Source of the DNA: Acidobacteriota bacterium
GTDB lineage: Bacteria; Acidobacteriota; Holophagae; Acanthopleuribacterales; Acanthopleuribacteraceae
DNA: 64,000 bases
Direction: 5' to 3'
Assembly (NCBI GenBank): GCA_030066195.1
Contig: JASJCB010000025.1
Span: 1-64,000, forward strand
Position 1 is the stretch's first letter; every line of letters starts with the position of its first letter. Made by a program: the position numbers and the translations under genes. This document shows, piece by piece, positions 17,779 to 25,369 of the stretch. The notes under the pieces were generated by a model. It did no database searches, was not told the DNA's origin, and worked only from the letters and a program-made list of their open reading frames with translations.

Positions 17779-17831
17779 CCGGTCAGCCTTGCCTCAGCAA
17801 GACATAGAACGAAGGCCGATTGGCTGACCGG
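17779..17831. repeat. nested inverted repeat upstream of the EVE gene
   Basis: CCGGTCAGCC at 17779-17788 is the exact inverse complement of GGCTGACCGG at 17822-17831. Inside the loop is a second hairpin, CTTGC at 17788-17792 with GCAAG at 17797-17801. It could be a protein-binding site, a REP-like element or a structured RNA. Confidence 0.6.
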
Positions 17832-17946
17832 AAATCGACCTCACTCAACCCGCTCCTATGCTTGTATCGGCCCTGTCTCCTCGTGTTAGTATTTTTTATG
17901 TAGCGGATGCGCAATGCCCGCGCTTATATAAATATTTGAGGTGTAA

Positions 17947-19059
17947 ATGGAGAAGTGCTTTTGGCTAAACTTGTACACACCTGAGTCATGGTTGGAATTT
18001 GTCGATGCGGGCGCTAATACCTCCGGGTTCAGGCCGAATCAATGGACAGCACTCCAAAAGGTAAACGTCGGTGACTTTCTACTATGCTACGTGACGCGTA
18101 TTTCGCGCTTTATCGGCGTGTTTGAGGTAACCGGCGCCGCATATCAAGACCAGACGCCGATCTGGTCCGATGAGGTTTTCCCCTGCCGCTTGAAGGTAAA
18201 GCCGGTCGTCCAACTGACCCTTGAGACAGCCGTGCCCGTACTGATCATGAAAGAGAGCTTATCTTTTTTCGAAAACCTGAAATCTCCCAATGCCTGGTCG
18301 GTTTTCTTTCGGTCATCCCCGAAAATGTGGTCCACGGCAGACGGTGAAGCTGTTCTCAAGGTTTTGAGGCTCGCCAAGGCCGATCCTGTCAAACGGCCGC
18401 TAGATAAACGAAAAATGCGTCCTCCTCCCAGACCCGTTAAGTCAAAACTGGGAGCAGTCACGGTCCCGGAAAATGATACGACCAAGGCAAGCAAGCAAAA
18501 AGCCGGCACCTCAGATAAACCCAAAAGTGAAGAGCGAGCACACACGGAAATCCAATACCTACTGCTCAAACTGGGCTCCGGAATGGGTTTTGATGTATGG
18601 GTCGCACGCAATGACCGGGGGTGTAGCTACAAGGGGATTAAGTTCGCGGATATGCCGCGAATCAAGGACGACCTGCCGTCCCAATTCGACGAGGCTACCA
18701 ACCGCACGATCGCCTTGATCGATGTGCTGTGGCTGAAAGAAAACACCTATGTCGCGGCATTTGAAGTGGAGAGCACCACATCCATCTACTCCGGTTTGTT
18801 GCGAATGGCAGACCTCGTGGCGATGCAACCCAATATCAAGATCCCGCTCTACCTCCTAGCACCCGGCAACCGTCGCGGCAAGGTATTTGCCGAAGTTAAT
18901 CGACCAACCTTTTCCAGGTTAAAGCCGCCGCTGGTGGACATCTGCAGCTATATCTCTTTCGAATCGCTACGTGAGGAGTATCAGCATGTTCAGGAATACT
19001 TGTCATTCCTAAGACCGGAATTCCTGGAAAAGATTTCCGAACGTTGTCTTCTGGAGTAA
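17947..19059 (+). CDS. EVE-domain protein fused to a putative PD-(D/E)XK nuclease
   Basis: The 370-residue protein has an N-terminal EVE/PUA-like domain (about 1-130: FWLNLYTPESW, VGDFLLCYVTRISRFIGVFEVTG, FPCRLKVKP). A low-complexity basic linker follows (about 150-200). The C-terminal domain (about 200-345) has ERAHTEIQYLLLKLG, IALIDVLW and AAFEVESTTSIYSGLLRMADL. The D...ExE pattern fits a restriction-endonuclease-like active site. EVE domains read modified cytosine in modification-dependent restriction enzymes, so I infer a modified-DNA restriction factor. GAGGTG precedes the ATG. It is flanked by repeats and a transposase remnant, as expected for defence genes. Nuclease activity is not proven by sequence. 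Confidence 0.7.
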   Translation: MEKCFWLNLYTPESWLEFVDAGANTSGFRPNQWTALQKVNVGDFLLCYVTRISRFIGVFEVTGAAYQDQTPIWSDEVFPCRLKVKPVVQLTLETAVPVLIMKESLSFFENLKSPNAWSVFFRSSPKMWSTADGEAVLKVLRLAKADPVKRPLDKRKMRPPPRPVKSKLGAVTVPENDTTKASKQKAGTSDKPKSEERAHTEIQYLLLKLGSGMGFDVWVARNDRGCSYKGIKFADMPRIKDDLPSQFDEATNRTIALIDVLWLKENTYVAAFEVESTTSIYSGLLRMADLVAMQPNIKIPLYLLAPGNRRGKVFAEVNRPTFSRLKPPLVDICSYISFESLREEYQHVQEYLSFLRPEFLEKISERCLLE

Positions 19060-19788
19060 CTTGGCCGAGTTCAGCCGGAAAGATCACCTGGGATCGACTG
19101 AACAACAGGAGACCAAACGGTTACTGGAGACGCCTGCCAGGTGATTCATGTGATCCGCGAACATCTCCTTGACAGCCGGGTCTTTCAGCCAATGGATCTG
19201 TTGGGCGGTTCGCGTCATGACGTGGTAAAGAGCACCATCCTTTTGAAGTTTGATTCTGCGGGCCATTACCCGGGCTCCGGTTTGAAATGTAAGGCAAGCG
19301 GCGGCTCCGCGGCCACGAAACGCGATGCCGGATACCCATCCTACCCTGGCAAGTCTCTGCCGGCCAGGGGTTTTTGGAAATTGTTCTTCCGAGTCATCTT
19401 CCCATACAAGTCAGGAAACATCCCATCATACAACCGTCTTTCTAATACACCACTCTCAAAACTACCCGGCAGAGGCCCCAATAAAGCCCTGAAAACTGAA
19501 CGCGATGCACAGCAAGATCGATGAGCAGGTACACAGGCAGAGATCAATGAGAAAGATCGACGAGCAGGTACAGGCAAGGGGTGTCAAAATGACAGGTTAT
19601 CATCCAGGCAGCCGGGTTTACCTTTGAAAAAGACCGTGCAGATTGTGCAAAACGCCGATTCCAAGATGGACATCACAACTCACTTTTGATTAGGTAAATG
19701 TTTCCAGGGAATGCTACAATGCAGCCCTTGCTATGCCGTTAATCATTGCTACACCGGGAGGGAATCAAAACAATACAGGTGGTTTCCG
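19060..19788. other. gap with transposase remnant
   Basis: Apart from the truncated Y1-type transposase at 19084-19266 I see no gene. The rest has no long frame with a ribosome-binding site. Confidence 0.5.
19084..19266 (-). pseudogene. N-terminal fragment of a REP-associated (Y1/TnpA_REP) transposase
   Basis: The first 46 residues (MARRIKLQKDGALYHVMTR, followed by a DPAVKEMFADHM helix) match the start of IS200-like Y1 transposases of the RAYT group. After that the frame turns to unrelated sequence and stops at 60 residues. The catalytic HUH histidines and tyrosine are absent, so it is a dead remnant. RAYTs move hairpin repeats, which are abundant in this window. Confidence 0.7.
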
Positions 19789-21672
19789 ATGAGGGTTTAT
19801 GTGAGGCGTCCGCCTACAAGACCGACTTGTCCTGTCCGTCCCGATTCAGCAGTGTCCCAACAAACGGGGCCGGGGGTTTATCCGGGTTTTAACCTGGCGA
19901 ATATCAACATCTTTCCTCCGGAACCGCAAACAACAAACGCCGCCCCCATTCAAGCGGTTGGGTTTTCCTCTTCCACTTCCGGGCCGGAATGGCGGGATCG
20001 TTTTCCCGGTGCCCGGAATCCTCCAAGAAGATTGGAGACAGATTTCGATGATCCCACCGTCGGCGCTCAGATGTCCAACAGTACCCCCATACCGGATATC
20101 ACCATTACCTCGCCTGAAGGCCGACATGATCGGGTGTTCCACGGCAGCTCCGTACCCGATATCTCCCTTACATCGCCGGAAGGCCGACATACTGCCCTGC
20201 ACAGCAACCCCAACGTCGGCGCTCAAATGTTCAACAGCAATTTCGTGCCGAAGATCATCGTTACCCCGCCCGAAGACCGGCATACCTCCGGAGACGATCG
20301 GAACCCCTCCGTTCCCATGAGTGCCGGGCTTTTGGCATCCCATATCGGCGGGAGAGGGAGGGCCGAAACCGATCCGCCGATCGATGATTCTCCCGTAGAG
20401 GGTTACGGGGGAATGCATCCGCTCTACTATGAGCCGACCCCCCGGCTGACATCTTCCGACCCGTCAGAGGAAATGGAGCAACAGTCGGCCTCTCCTCAGG
20501 TCGTTGGGGTTGATGCCGCTCCGGTGGTGGAATCACAGCCGGAATCCAGGAGCGACGAGCCCCGAAAGAAGTTGGCGCCGGCGCCGGAATGGCGGTTTGG
20601 CGGGGAAGAGGTCGGCCAATTCGGCGCTACTTTTGCCGCCAGCAACGAGGGGAATTTGAATACCGTCAACGATCTGACGCTTGCCGCGGCCACCAGCCAT
20701 AACAGCGCCATGGGCCGAGCGGCGGAGAAGTCGGGGGGCTCGATTCCCAATCCCGCTACCCCCGGGATGGAATTCCTGGGTGAAGGAATCGAGGCCTTTT
20801 ACGGTGTGAAAGCCCTCCGCGGCGCCCGAGACGTTCTCTCAAGCAACACCTCAACCCAGGCAGAAAAAGATGCTGCCGCGCGCGATTTGAAGATGGCGAA
20901 GGCGGGTCTCGCCAAAAACGTGGTCAGCGGGGTCAAGAACACGGCCGTGACCCTCAGCCAGAGCGATGCCCTCCACCAGGCCGGGGGACATGCAAGTTAT
21001 TTGGATCAGGCCGCGCCGGTGTTCAATACGGTGGGGACGGCCGCGGTGCCCGGTTTGAGCGGGGCCATGGCGCTCCGCCAGGGGCGTCAAGGGGTCAAAG
21101 CTTTTAATAGGGTGCGGAGGATCGGTAAGGTCGAAATGAGTGAGGAGGCAAAGGGTCAGGAGCACATGCTCTCCTTCAAGACGCCTGACCGGGAGGTTCC
21201 GGAGGAGGGCTATGGTATGGACCGAATCGCGGCCTATATGCGCAAGAAGAGTAAGCGGAAGGCTACCCGGGATGCGGCCGCAACCGCCGCGGGTACGTTG
21301 GCAGTCACATCGCTCGCGGCGCCGCCCGCCGCCATCGCGGCCGGGACGATTTCCATGGGCCTGACCGCGTCAGCCATGGGTAAATCCGCATGGAAGAGGG
21401 GCCGGAACTTCGATAAGCGCGAAGAGATGGCCCGGGCGCTGCACTGGTTTGCCCATCAGAACAGCGCGGAAAAGCCCAAAGCGGTTCAGAACTGGATCGA
21501 GCACAACCAAAGCACGGAGGAGAATTGGAACCAGGCGGAGGCGCTGGAACAGCAAAAAGCAAAGGCCCTCCAGGTGATCGAGGCCATGGTAGGCTCCGAG
21601 CGCGTGGGACCCATTCTCGATGACACGGAGAACGGCTGGAAACTTTTGAAAGAAAAGGCCCGCTCCAAATAG
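19789..21672 (+). CDS. large protein of unknown function with repeated SPEGRH motifs
   Basis: The 627-residue protein is not recognised. Residues 1-300 are Pro/Ser-rich and disordered-looking, with three imperfect repeats of the type P(D/K)I(T/S/I)(I/L/V)T(S/P)PE(G/D)RH near residues 78, 98 and 130. From about 330 it becomes helical and Ala-rich, with two small hydrophobic Gly/Ala stretches near 435-455 and 515-545, and ends in a charged helix. This layout (disordered head, Ala-rich amphipathic helices, no signal peptide) resembles contractile-injection-system cargo or polymorphic-toxin carriers, but no toxin domain is evident. ATG 19789 has AGGTGG upstream; an ATG at 19711 lacks spacing. Confidence 0.6.
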   Translation: MRVYVRRPPTRPTCPVRPDSAVSQQTGPGVYPGFNLANINIFPPEPQTTNAAPIQAVGFSSSTSGPEWRDRFPGARNPPRRLETDFDDPTVGAQMSNSTPIPDITITSPEGRHDRVFHGSSVPDISLTSPEGRHTALHSNPNVGAQMFNSNFVPKIIVTPPEDRHTSGDDRNPSVPMSAGLLASHIGGRGRAETDPPIDDSPVEGYGGMHPLYYEPTPRLTSSDPSEEMEQQSASPQVVGVDAAPVVESQPESRSDEPRKKLAPAPEWRFGGEEVGQFGATFAASNEGNLNTVNDLTLAAATSHNSAMGRAAEKSGGSIPNPATPGMEFLGEGIEAFYGVKALRGARDVLSSNTSTQAEKDAAARDLKMAKAGLAKNVVSGVKNTAVTLSQSDALHQAGGHASYLDQAAPVFNTVGTAAVPGLSGAMALRQGRQGVKAFNRVRRIGKVEMSEEAKGQEHMLSFKTPDREVPEEGYGMDRIAAYMRKKSKRKATRDAAATAAGTLAVTSLAAPPAAIAAGTISMGLTASAMGKSAWKRGRNFDKREEMARALHWFAHQNSAEKPKAVQNWIEHNQSTEENWNQAEALEQQKAKALQVIEAMVGSERVGPILDDTENGWKLLKEKARSK

Positions 21673-22065
21673 TATCCTCATGGACATTGCCAAAAAAACA
21701 ACCGTTCAGCGGTTGGACTTTTCGGTCATATGCTTCACCTCGCACCGGATTGAGACCGTATTGACCGCTCCCTCATCAAAAAATTACAAAAGTTACTTGC
21801 ATTTTGAAAGTCTGCAGCTTATGTTACTTGCAACATGCAAGTGACCTTGTGAAGGAAGCGCAAATCTTCCCTGTCCGGTCTTTGCATGCGCGCCGTTCTA
21901 CCATGCCTTTTTGCGCGCGGGTGGTGAACGGGAACGTTTTCATCTCCGGGGAATCCGGCAGGGCTCTTGCCAAGACTCCTCTTACCTGTTTCTCTGCCAT
22001 TCCGGGACGACTCTGTGGCCCGATCATCTTCTTTTCAGAATCTCATGAACAAAAAGGAGTTTCTT
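21673..22065. other. intergenic region, 393 bp
   Basis: It holds a terminator-like hairpin at 21699-21715 and a perfect dyad ACTTGCA-ACA-TGCAAGT at 21826-21842. GTTACTTGCA occurs twice (about 21793 and 21824). The latter may be an operator for the DUF2141-SDR operon; no gene seen. Confidence 0.45.
21699..21723 (+). terminator. candidate terminator after the SPEGRH-repeat protein gene
   Basis: CAACCG pairs with CGGTTG around a TTCAG loop, followed by GACTTTTC. Short stem and short T run, so moderate support. Confidence 0.4.
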
Positions 22066-22506
22066 ATGTGTAAGCCGTCACTTTCCAAATTTGCGGTGCT
22101 GCTTTCTCTGATTCCGTTCGTCTTCTCATCAGGGGCTTTTGCGGCCGATATCATTGTCCATGTCACCGGCATTCAATCCGGTGAGGGAGAAATCGGCTGT
22201 ACCTTGTTCGATGACAAGAAAACCTTTCCCATGAAAGCCGGTAAGGCGGCGCAGTGGCAGAAGGCCGACCAACAAGGCGTCCAATTCCGTTTTACGGGTG
22301 TTGCGCCGGGTACTTACGCCATCTCCATAGGTCACGATCTCAACGGCAATAAAAAGGTGGACACCAATTGGCTGGGCATACCCAAGGAGGCCTGGGGCGT
22401 TTCCAATAACGTGCGGCCTACCATGCGTCCTCCCCGGTTCAAGGAAGCTCAATTCGAAATCAAGGGTGATGAGCCGCTGGTGCTGACCATCGAAATCGAC
22501 AAGTGA
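22066..22506 (+). CDS. DUF2141 secreted protein
   Basis: The 146-residue protein has a signal peptide (KFAVLLSLIPFVFSSGAFA) and then the DUF2141 pattern: IIVHVTGIQSGEGEIGCTLFD, FTGVAPGTYAISIGHDLNGNKKVDTNWLGIPKE and GVSNN. DUF2141 is a small beta-sandwich periplasmic or outer-membrane-associated domain of unknown role. The start at 22066 is fixed by AAGGAG six bases upstream and by the signal peptide. It is followed after 10 bases by the SDR gene, so the two form an operon. The DLNGNKKVD segment resembles a calcium-binding loop. Confidence 0.88.
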   Translation: MCKPSLSKFAVLLSLIPFVFSSGAFAADIIVHVTGIQSGEGEIGCTLFDDKKTFPMKAGKAAQWQKADQQGVQFRFTGVAPGTYAISIGHDLNGNKKVDTNWLGIPKEAWGVSNNVRPTMRPPRFKEAQFEIKGDEPLVLTIEIDK

Positions 22507-22516
22507 GGGTGATGTC

Positions 22517-23329
22517 ATGAACTTTTCTTCCGCGGAACAAAAGCGGCTGATGGACAAATACGGACCCTGGGCGGTGGTCACCGGCGCGACATCCGGGATC
22601 GGCAGGGAACTTGCCGTCCGTCTGGCCGAGGCCGGCATGAACCTCGTGCTGACGGCCAGGCGCGAACGGGTCTTGGAGGAACTTGCCGCTGAATTACAAG
22701 CCGCCCATGGTATCCAAACCCTGGTGGCGCCGACGGATGTATCGACACCGCAGGGGGTGGAGGACATTGTTCGAGCCGCCGAAAATGTGAAGGTAGGCCT
22801 CTTGGTAGCCGCCGCGGGGTTCGGTACCTCCGGCAGGTTCCTCGAATCCTCACTGGGCGAGGAACTGAATATGATCCAAGTCAACTGTTCAGCCCTGATG
22901 GCCCTGACCCACCGGTTCGGCAGACTCTTCGCTCGGCAGAAGCGGGGTGGGATCATCCTGTTGAGTTCCATGGTGGGTTTTCAAGGCGTCCCCTATGCCG
23001 CCCATTACGCCGCCACCAAGGCCTATGTCCAATCCCTCGGCGAGGCTCTGGCCGTTGAGCTTCGCTCTCACGGCGTGCACGTGTTGGCCGCGGCGCCCGG
23101 TCCGGTCAACACCGAATTCGCGGAGCGCGCCGATATGCGCATGGGGAATGCCTTGGAGCCGTCCGCCGTCGGTATTCCCATCCTCAGGGCGCTGGGCCGC
23201 AAGTCCACCATTTTGCCCGGCTTCTTGACCAAATTCCTGACCGGTTCTTTGGCAACGCTGCCACGTTGGGGCAAGGTCAGGATGATGGGAGTGGTCATGG
23301 GCGGCATGACCAAACACCAGAGAATCTGA
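22517..23329 (+). CDS. short-chain dehydrogenase/reductase
   Basis: The 270-residue enzyme has the NAD(P)-binding TGATSGIG motif near residue 22, ARRE after the second strand (favours NADP), an AAG loop, and the Ser-Tyr-Lys active site in LLSSMVG and HYAATKAY. PGPVNTEF follows. It belongs to the classical SDR group close to 17-beta-hydroxysteroid/ketoacyl reductase-like enzymes; the substrate is unknown. It lies in an operon with the DUF2141 gene and ends before a strong terminator shared with the convergent gene. Confidence 0.9.
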   Translation: MNFSSAEQKRLMDKYGPWAVVTGATSGIGRELAVRLAEAGMNLVLTARRERVLEELAAELQAAHGIQTLVAPTDVSTPQGVEDIVRAAENVKVGLLVAAAGFGTSGRFLESSLGEELNMIQVNCSALMALTHRFGRLFARQKRGGIILLSSMVGFQGVPYAAHYAATKAYVQSLGEALAVELRSHGVHVLAAAPGPVNTEFAERADMRMGNALEPSAVGIPILRALGRKSTILPGFLTKFLTGSLATLPRWGKVRMMGVVMGGMTKHQRI

Positions 23330-23395
23330 ACGCTTTTTCCCCGGATGCACCGGCTTACCGCCGCCTCACTCTGTCCCTGAAAAGGAAACACGGGG

Positions 23396-23423
23396 AAACC
23401 GGCCCGCTGAGCGGGCCGGTTTT
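23396..23423. terminator. bidirectional Rho-independent terminator
   Basis: AAACCGGCCCGC and GCGGGCCGGTTT form a 12-bp perfect stem around a TGA loop. The flanking A and T runs allow it to serve both converging transcripts. Confidence 0.9.
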
Positions 23424-23496
23424 ATGTTTGCGGGCAATCGGTTTTCATCGTTCGGGAACGACAGGACCGAAGAATCTCCCGCCGGTTTCTGTCGAT

Positions 23497-25104
23497 TTAT
23501 TGGGCATCCGTTTCCAGGGCGGGCAGCGGGGTGACCGCTGTTTCCCAGAAGTAGCGGTTGCCGCTGTTGGCGAAACGCAACGCCGTAATGGCAAACGACC
23601 GATCGGCATAGATTTCGTAGAAGGTTTCCTGTTCGGGCGAGAAGTCGCCTTCGAAGACATATAGGCCCTTGGCGTGCGGAGCCAGGGGCGCGTCGAACAA
23701 GGCAACTTCGCTGATGATATTGCCGTGCTTGTCCATCTGGCGGCACTTCACATCGATCGGGACTCTATTGGGGTTCATCAGGGCAAAACCGTCGGTAACG
23801 TCGCCCATGGAGCCGGGATAGATGCGGAAGCGTTGCGCCCGCATGTCGTTCTGACGAACGTGGGCCGGGCTGTTTTGACCGGCGGCATCCTGATAGGCGA
23901 TAGTGACGCCGATCCGGCTGTCTTTGTTAATACCGAAGTGCGAGACCTCAGTCGTACCGAACAACTCCTCGGGAGAGATGTACAGGGTCTGATTAACGGC
24001 CAACTCGCCGCTGACCGCGGGGAGCGCGGTACCGTCGGCGCGGTAGGGCGTCAGTTCGTAGGTTTGCGGGGAGCCGCTACTGTTGTTGAGGATGAGTTCG
24101 CTCATAAAGTCGCCGTCCACCGTGGTGACGTGGGGAATACCCAGGCCGATGTCGGAGAGCGCGGCCAGGCAGGGTTGGCCGTCGGAATCTAGCGCGAAGA
24201 CGGTATTGGTGAGGAAATCACCGCCGAGCATGCCGAAGTCGCTGTTTTCATCGTTGTTCAGCAGGACCATACCGGATTGGGGACCGCTCACGCCGTCGTC
24301 CAGGAAGTCAACATAGGCCACTTCAAAGGAAGTATTGCCCTCGCCGATCATATTGGCGGAGGTCAAGGACCTGTGGGTGCTTGTTCCGGCGATATCCATT
24401 TCGCCCATGATTTCCAAACCCGCTGCTTCAGCGATGGAACGAGGCAAGATGGTCCATTCACTCAAAGTGCTGGTGGTAGTGAAAACCTCGGTAGCGCCGC
24501 CGAATCCCTGTACGGTGACCGCACCGACTTTCTTCACCTCACCGGTTTTACTGTCGGTTTTTTCTTCCAGTTTCTTTTTGGGAGGCTCCAACTGCCAGGT
24601 GCCGTCTTCCGACCAATAGGCTTTGAGCTGATCACCGGCGCCGCTGGAGCAGGAGTTGACGCCGTTGATCCAGGCTTTATTGAGAAGGCTGTTTGCAGTG
24701 AAGATGGAATTGGAACCGGCCTTGTTTTTGACTACCCAAACTTCCAAACCGGCGACACAGCATTCATTGCCCGCATCATCGGTAACACAGACTTCGATAC
24801 CGGTAAATTTCCAATAGGTAATGGCTCCGTTGTTGGCGCTTCCGGAACCCGGGGAGCCGGTGGGATCGAAGGTATCATCGCCTGTACCGGCCGTGCCGTG
24901 GCCGTTGATGGTGCCAAGACCGAGATCTTTGGCGCACTCCCAACTCAGGAAAACCTTACCGCAGTTCTCGGTGTCATATTCGAATTTGCTGTTACATGAT
25001 TTGGTTCCTTTCTTGGCTTTGCCGTTGAACTCTTTGGCGAGAAGGGGGGTGGCAGTTAAAAGCAAAAGGATGGTTGCAAAAAGGGACGCACAGGTCTTGA
25101 ACAT
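23497..25104 (-). CDS. secreted protein of unknown function
   Basis: The 535-residue protein has a clear signal peptide (MFKTCASLFATILLLLTATPLLA). It then has a Cys-rich region (NSKFEYDTENCGKVFLSWEC, CVTDDAGNECCVAG, NSCSS) to about residue 155 and a long beta-rich part without cysteines. I do not recognise the family. The later half contains serial ILNNSSGSPQTYEL, GFALMNPN and ALRFANSGNRYFWE segments typical of repeated beta-sandwich surface proteins. AGGTG precedes the start. It is monocistronic and ends at a strong shared terminator. Confidence 0.75.
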   Translation of the reverse strand: MFKTCASLFATILLLLTATPLLAKEFNGKAKKGTKSCNSKFEYDTENCGKVFLSWECAKDLGLGTINGHGTAGTGDDTFDPTGSPGSGSANNGAITYWKFTGIEVCVTDDAGNECCVAGLEVWVVKNKAGSNSIFTANSLLNKAWINGVNSCSSGAGDQLKAYWSEDGTWQLEPPKKKLEEKTDSKTGEVKKVGAVTVQGFGGATEVFTTTSTLSEWTILPRSIAEAAGLEIMGEMDIAGTSTHRSLTSANMIGEGNTSFEVAYVDFLDDGVSGPQSGMVLLNNDENSDFGMLGGDFLTNTVFALDSDGQPCLAALSDIGLGIPHVTTVDGDFMSELILNNSSGSPQTYELTPYRADGTALPAVSGELAVNQTLYISPEELFGTTEVSHFGINKDSRIGVTIAYQDAAGQNSPAHVRQNDMRAQRFRIYPGSMGDVTDGFALMNPNRVPIDVKCRQMDKHGNIISEVALFDAPLAPHAKGLYVFEGDFSPEQETFYEIYADRSFAITALRFANSGNRYFWETAVTPLPALETDAQ

Positions 25105-25369
25105 TTTTCACCTCATGTCAATTGATTACTCAATGAGAAATTCAACAGGTGATTTGGTATTCGAAATATTAGCATTTTCAATGAGCAATGACAATGAACA
25201 ATCCGGCATTTTTATAAATAACTGTGATCAATTCAACATTTCGCTGAAAAATACTTAAGAGGATTGTCAGGAAATCGGCACATCCTTGAAATCGGAAGTT
25301 CTCGACATACCCCCATATTTACTCCACTGAAGCATCTTGCCCGTCGAGTATGGACGGTCTCTCATCCGC

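Larger units (their letters stand above)
16868..17946. other. repeat-rich non-coding stretch
   Basis: No convincing gene. Bases around 17150-17700 are a diverged copy of the sequence at 38550-39050, sharing GGAATCAC, CCCGGGAACRG, ATCAATCCCGAAAA, GCGCTCAGGTAGACC and CTTGATCAA segments in the same order. A structured element at 17779-17831 precedes the EVE gene. Base composition is lower in G+C than the flanking genes. Confidence 0.6.
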
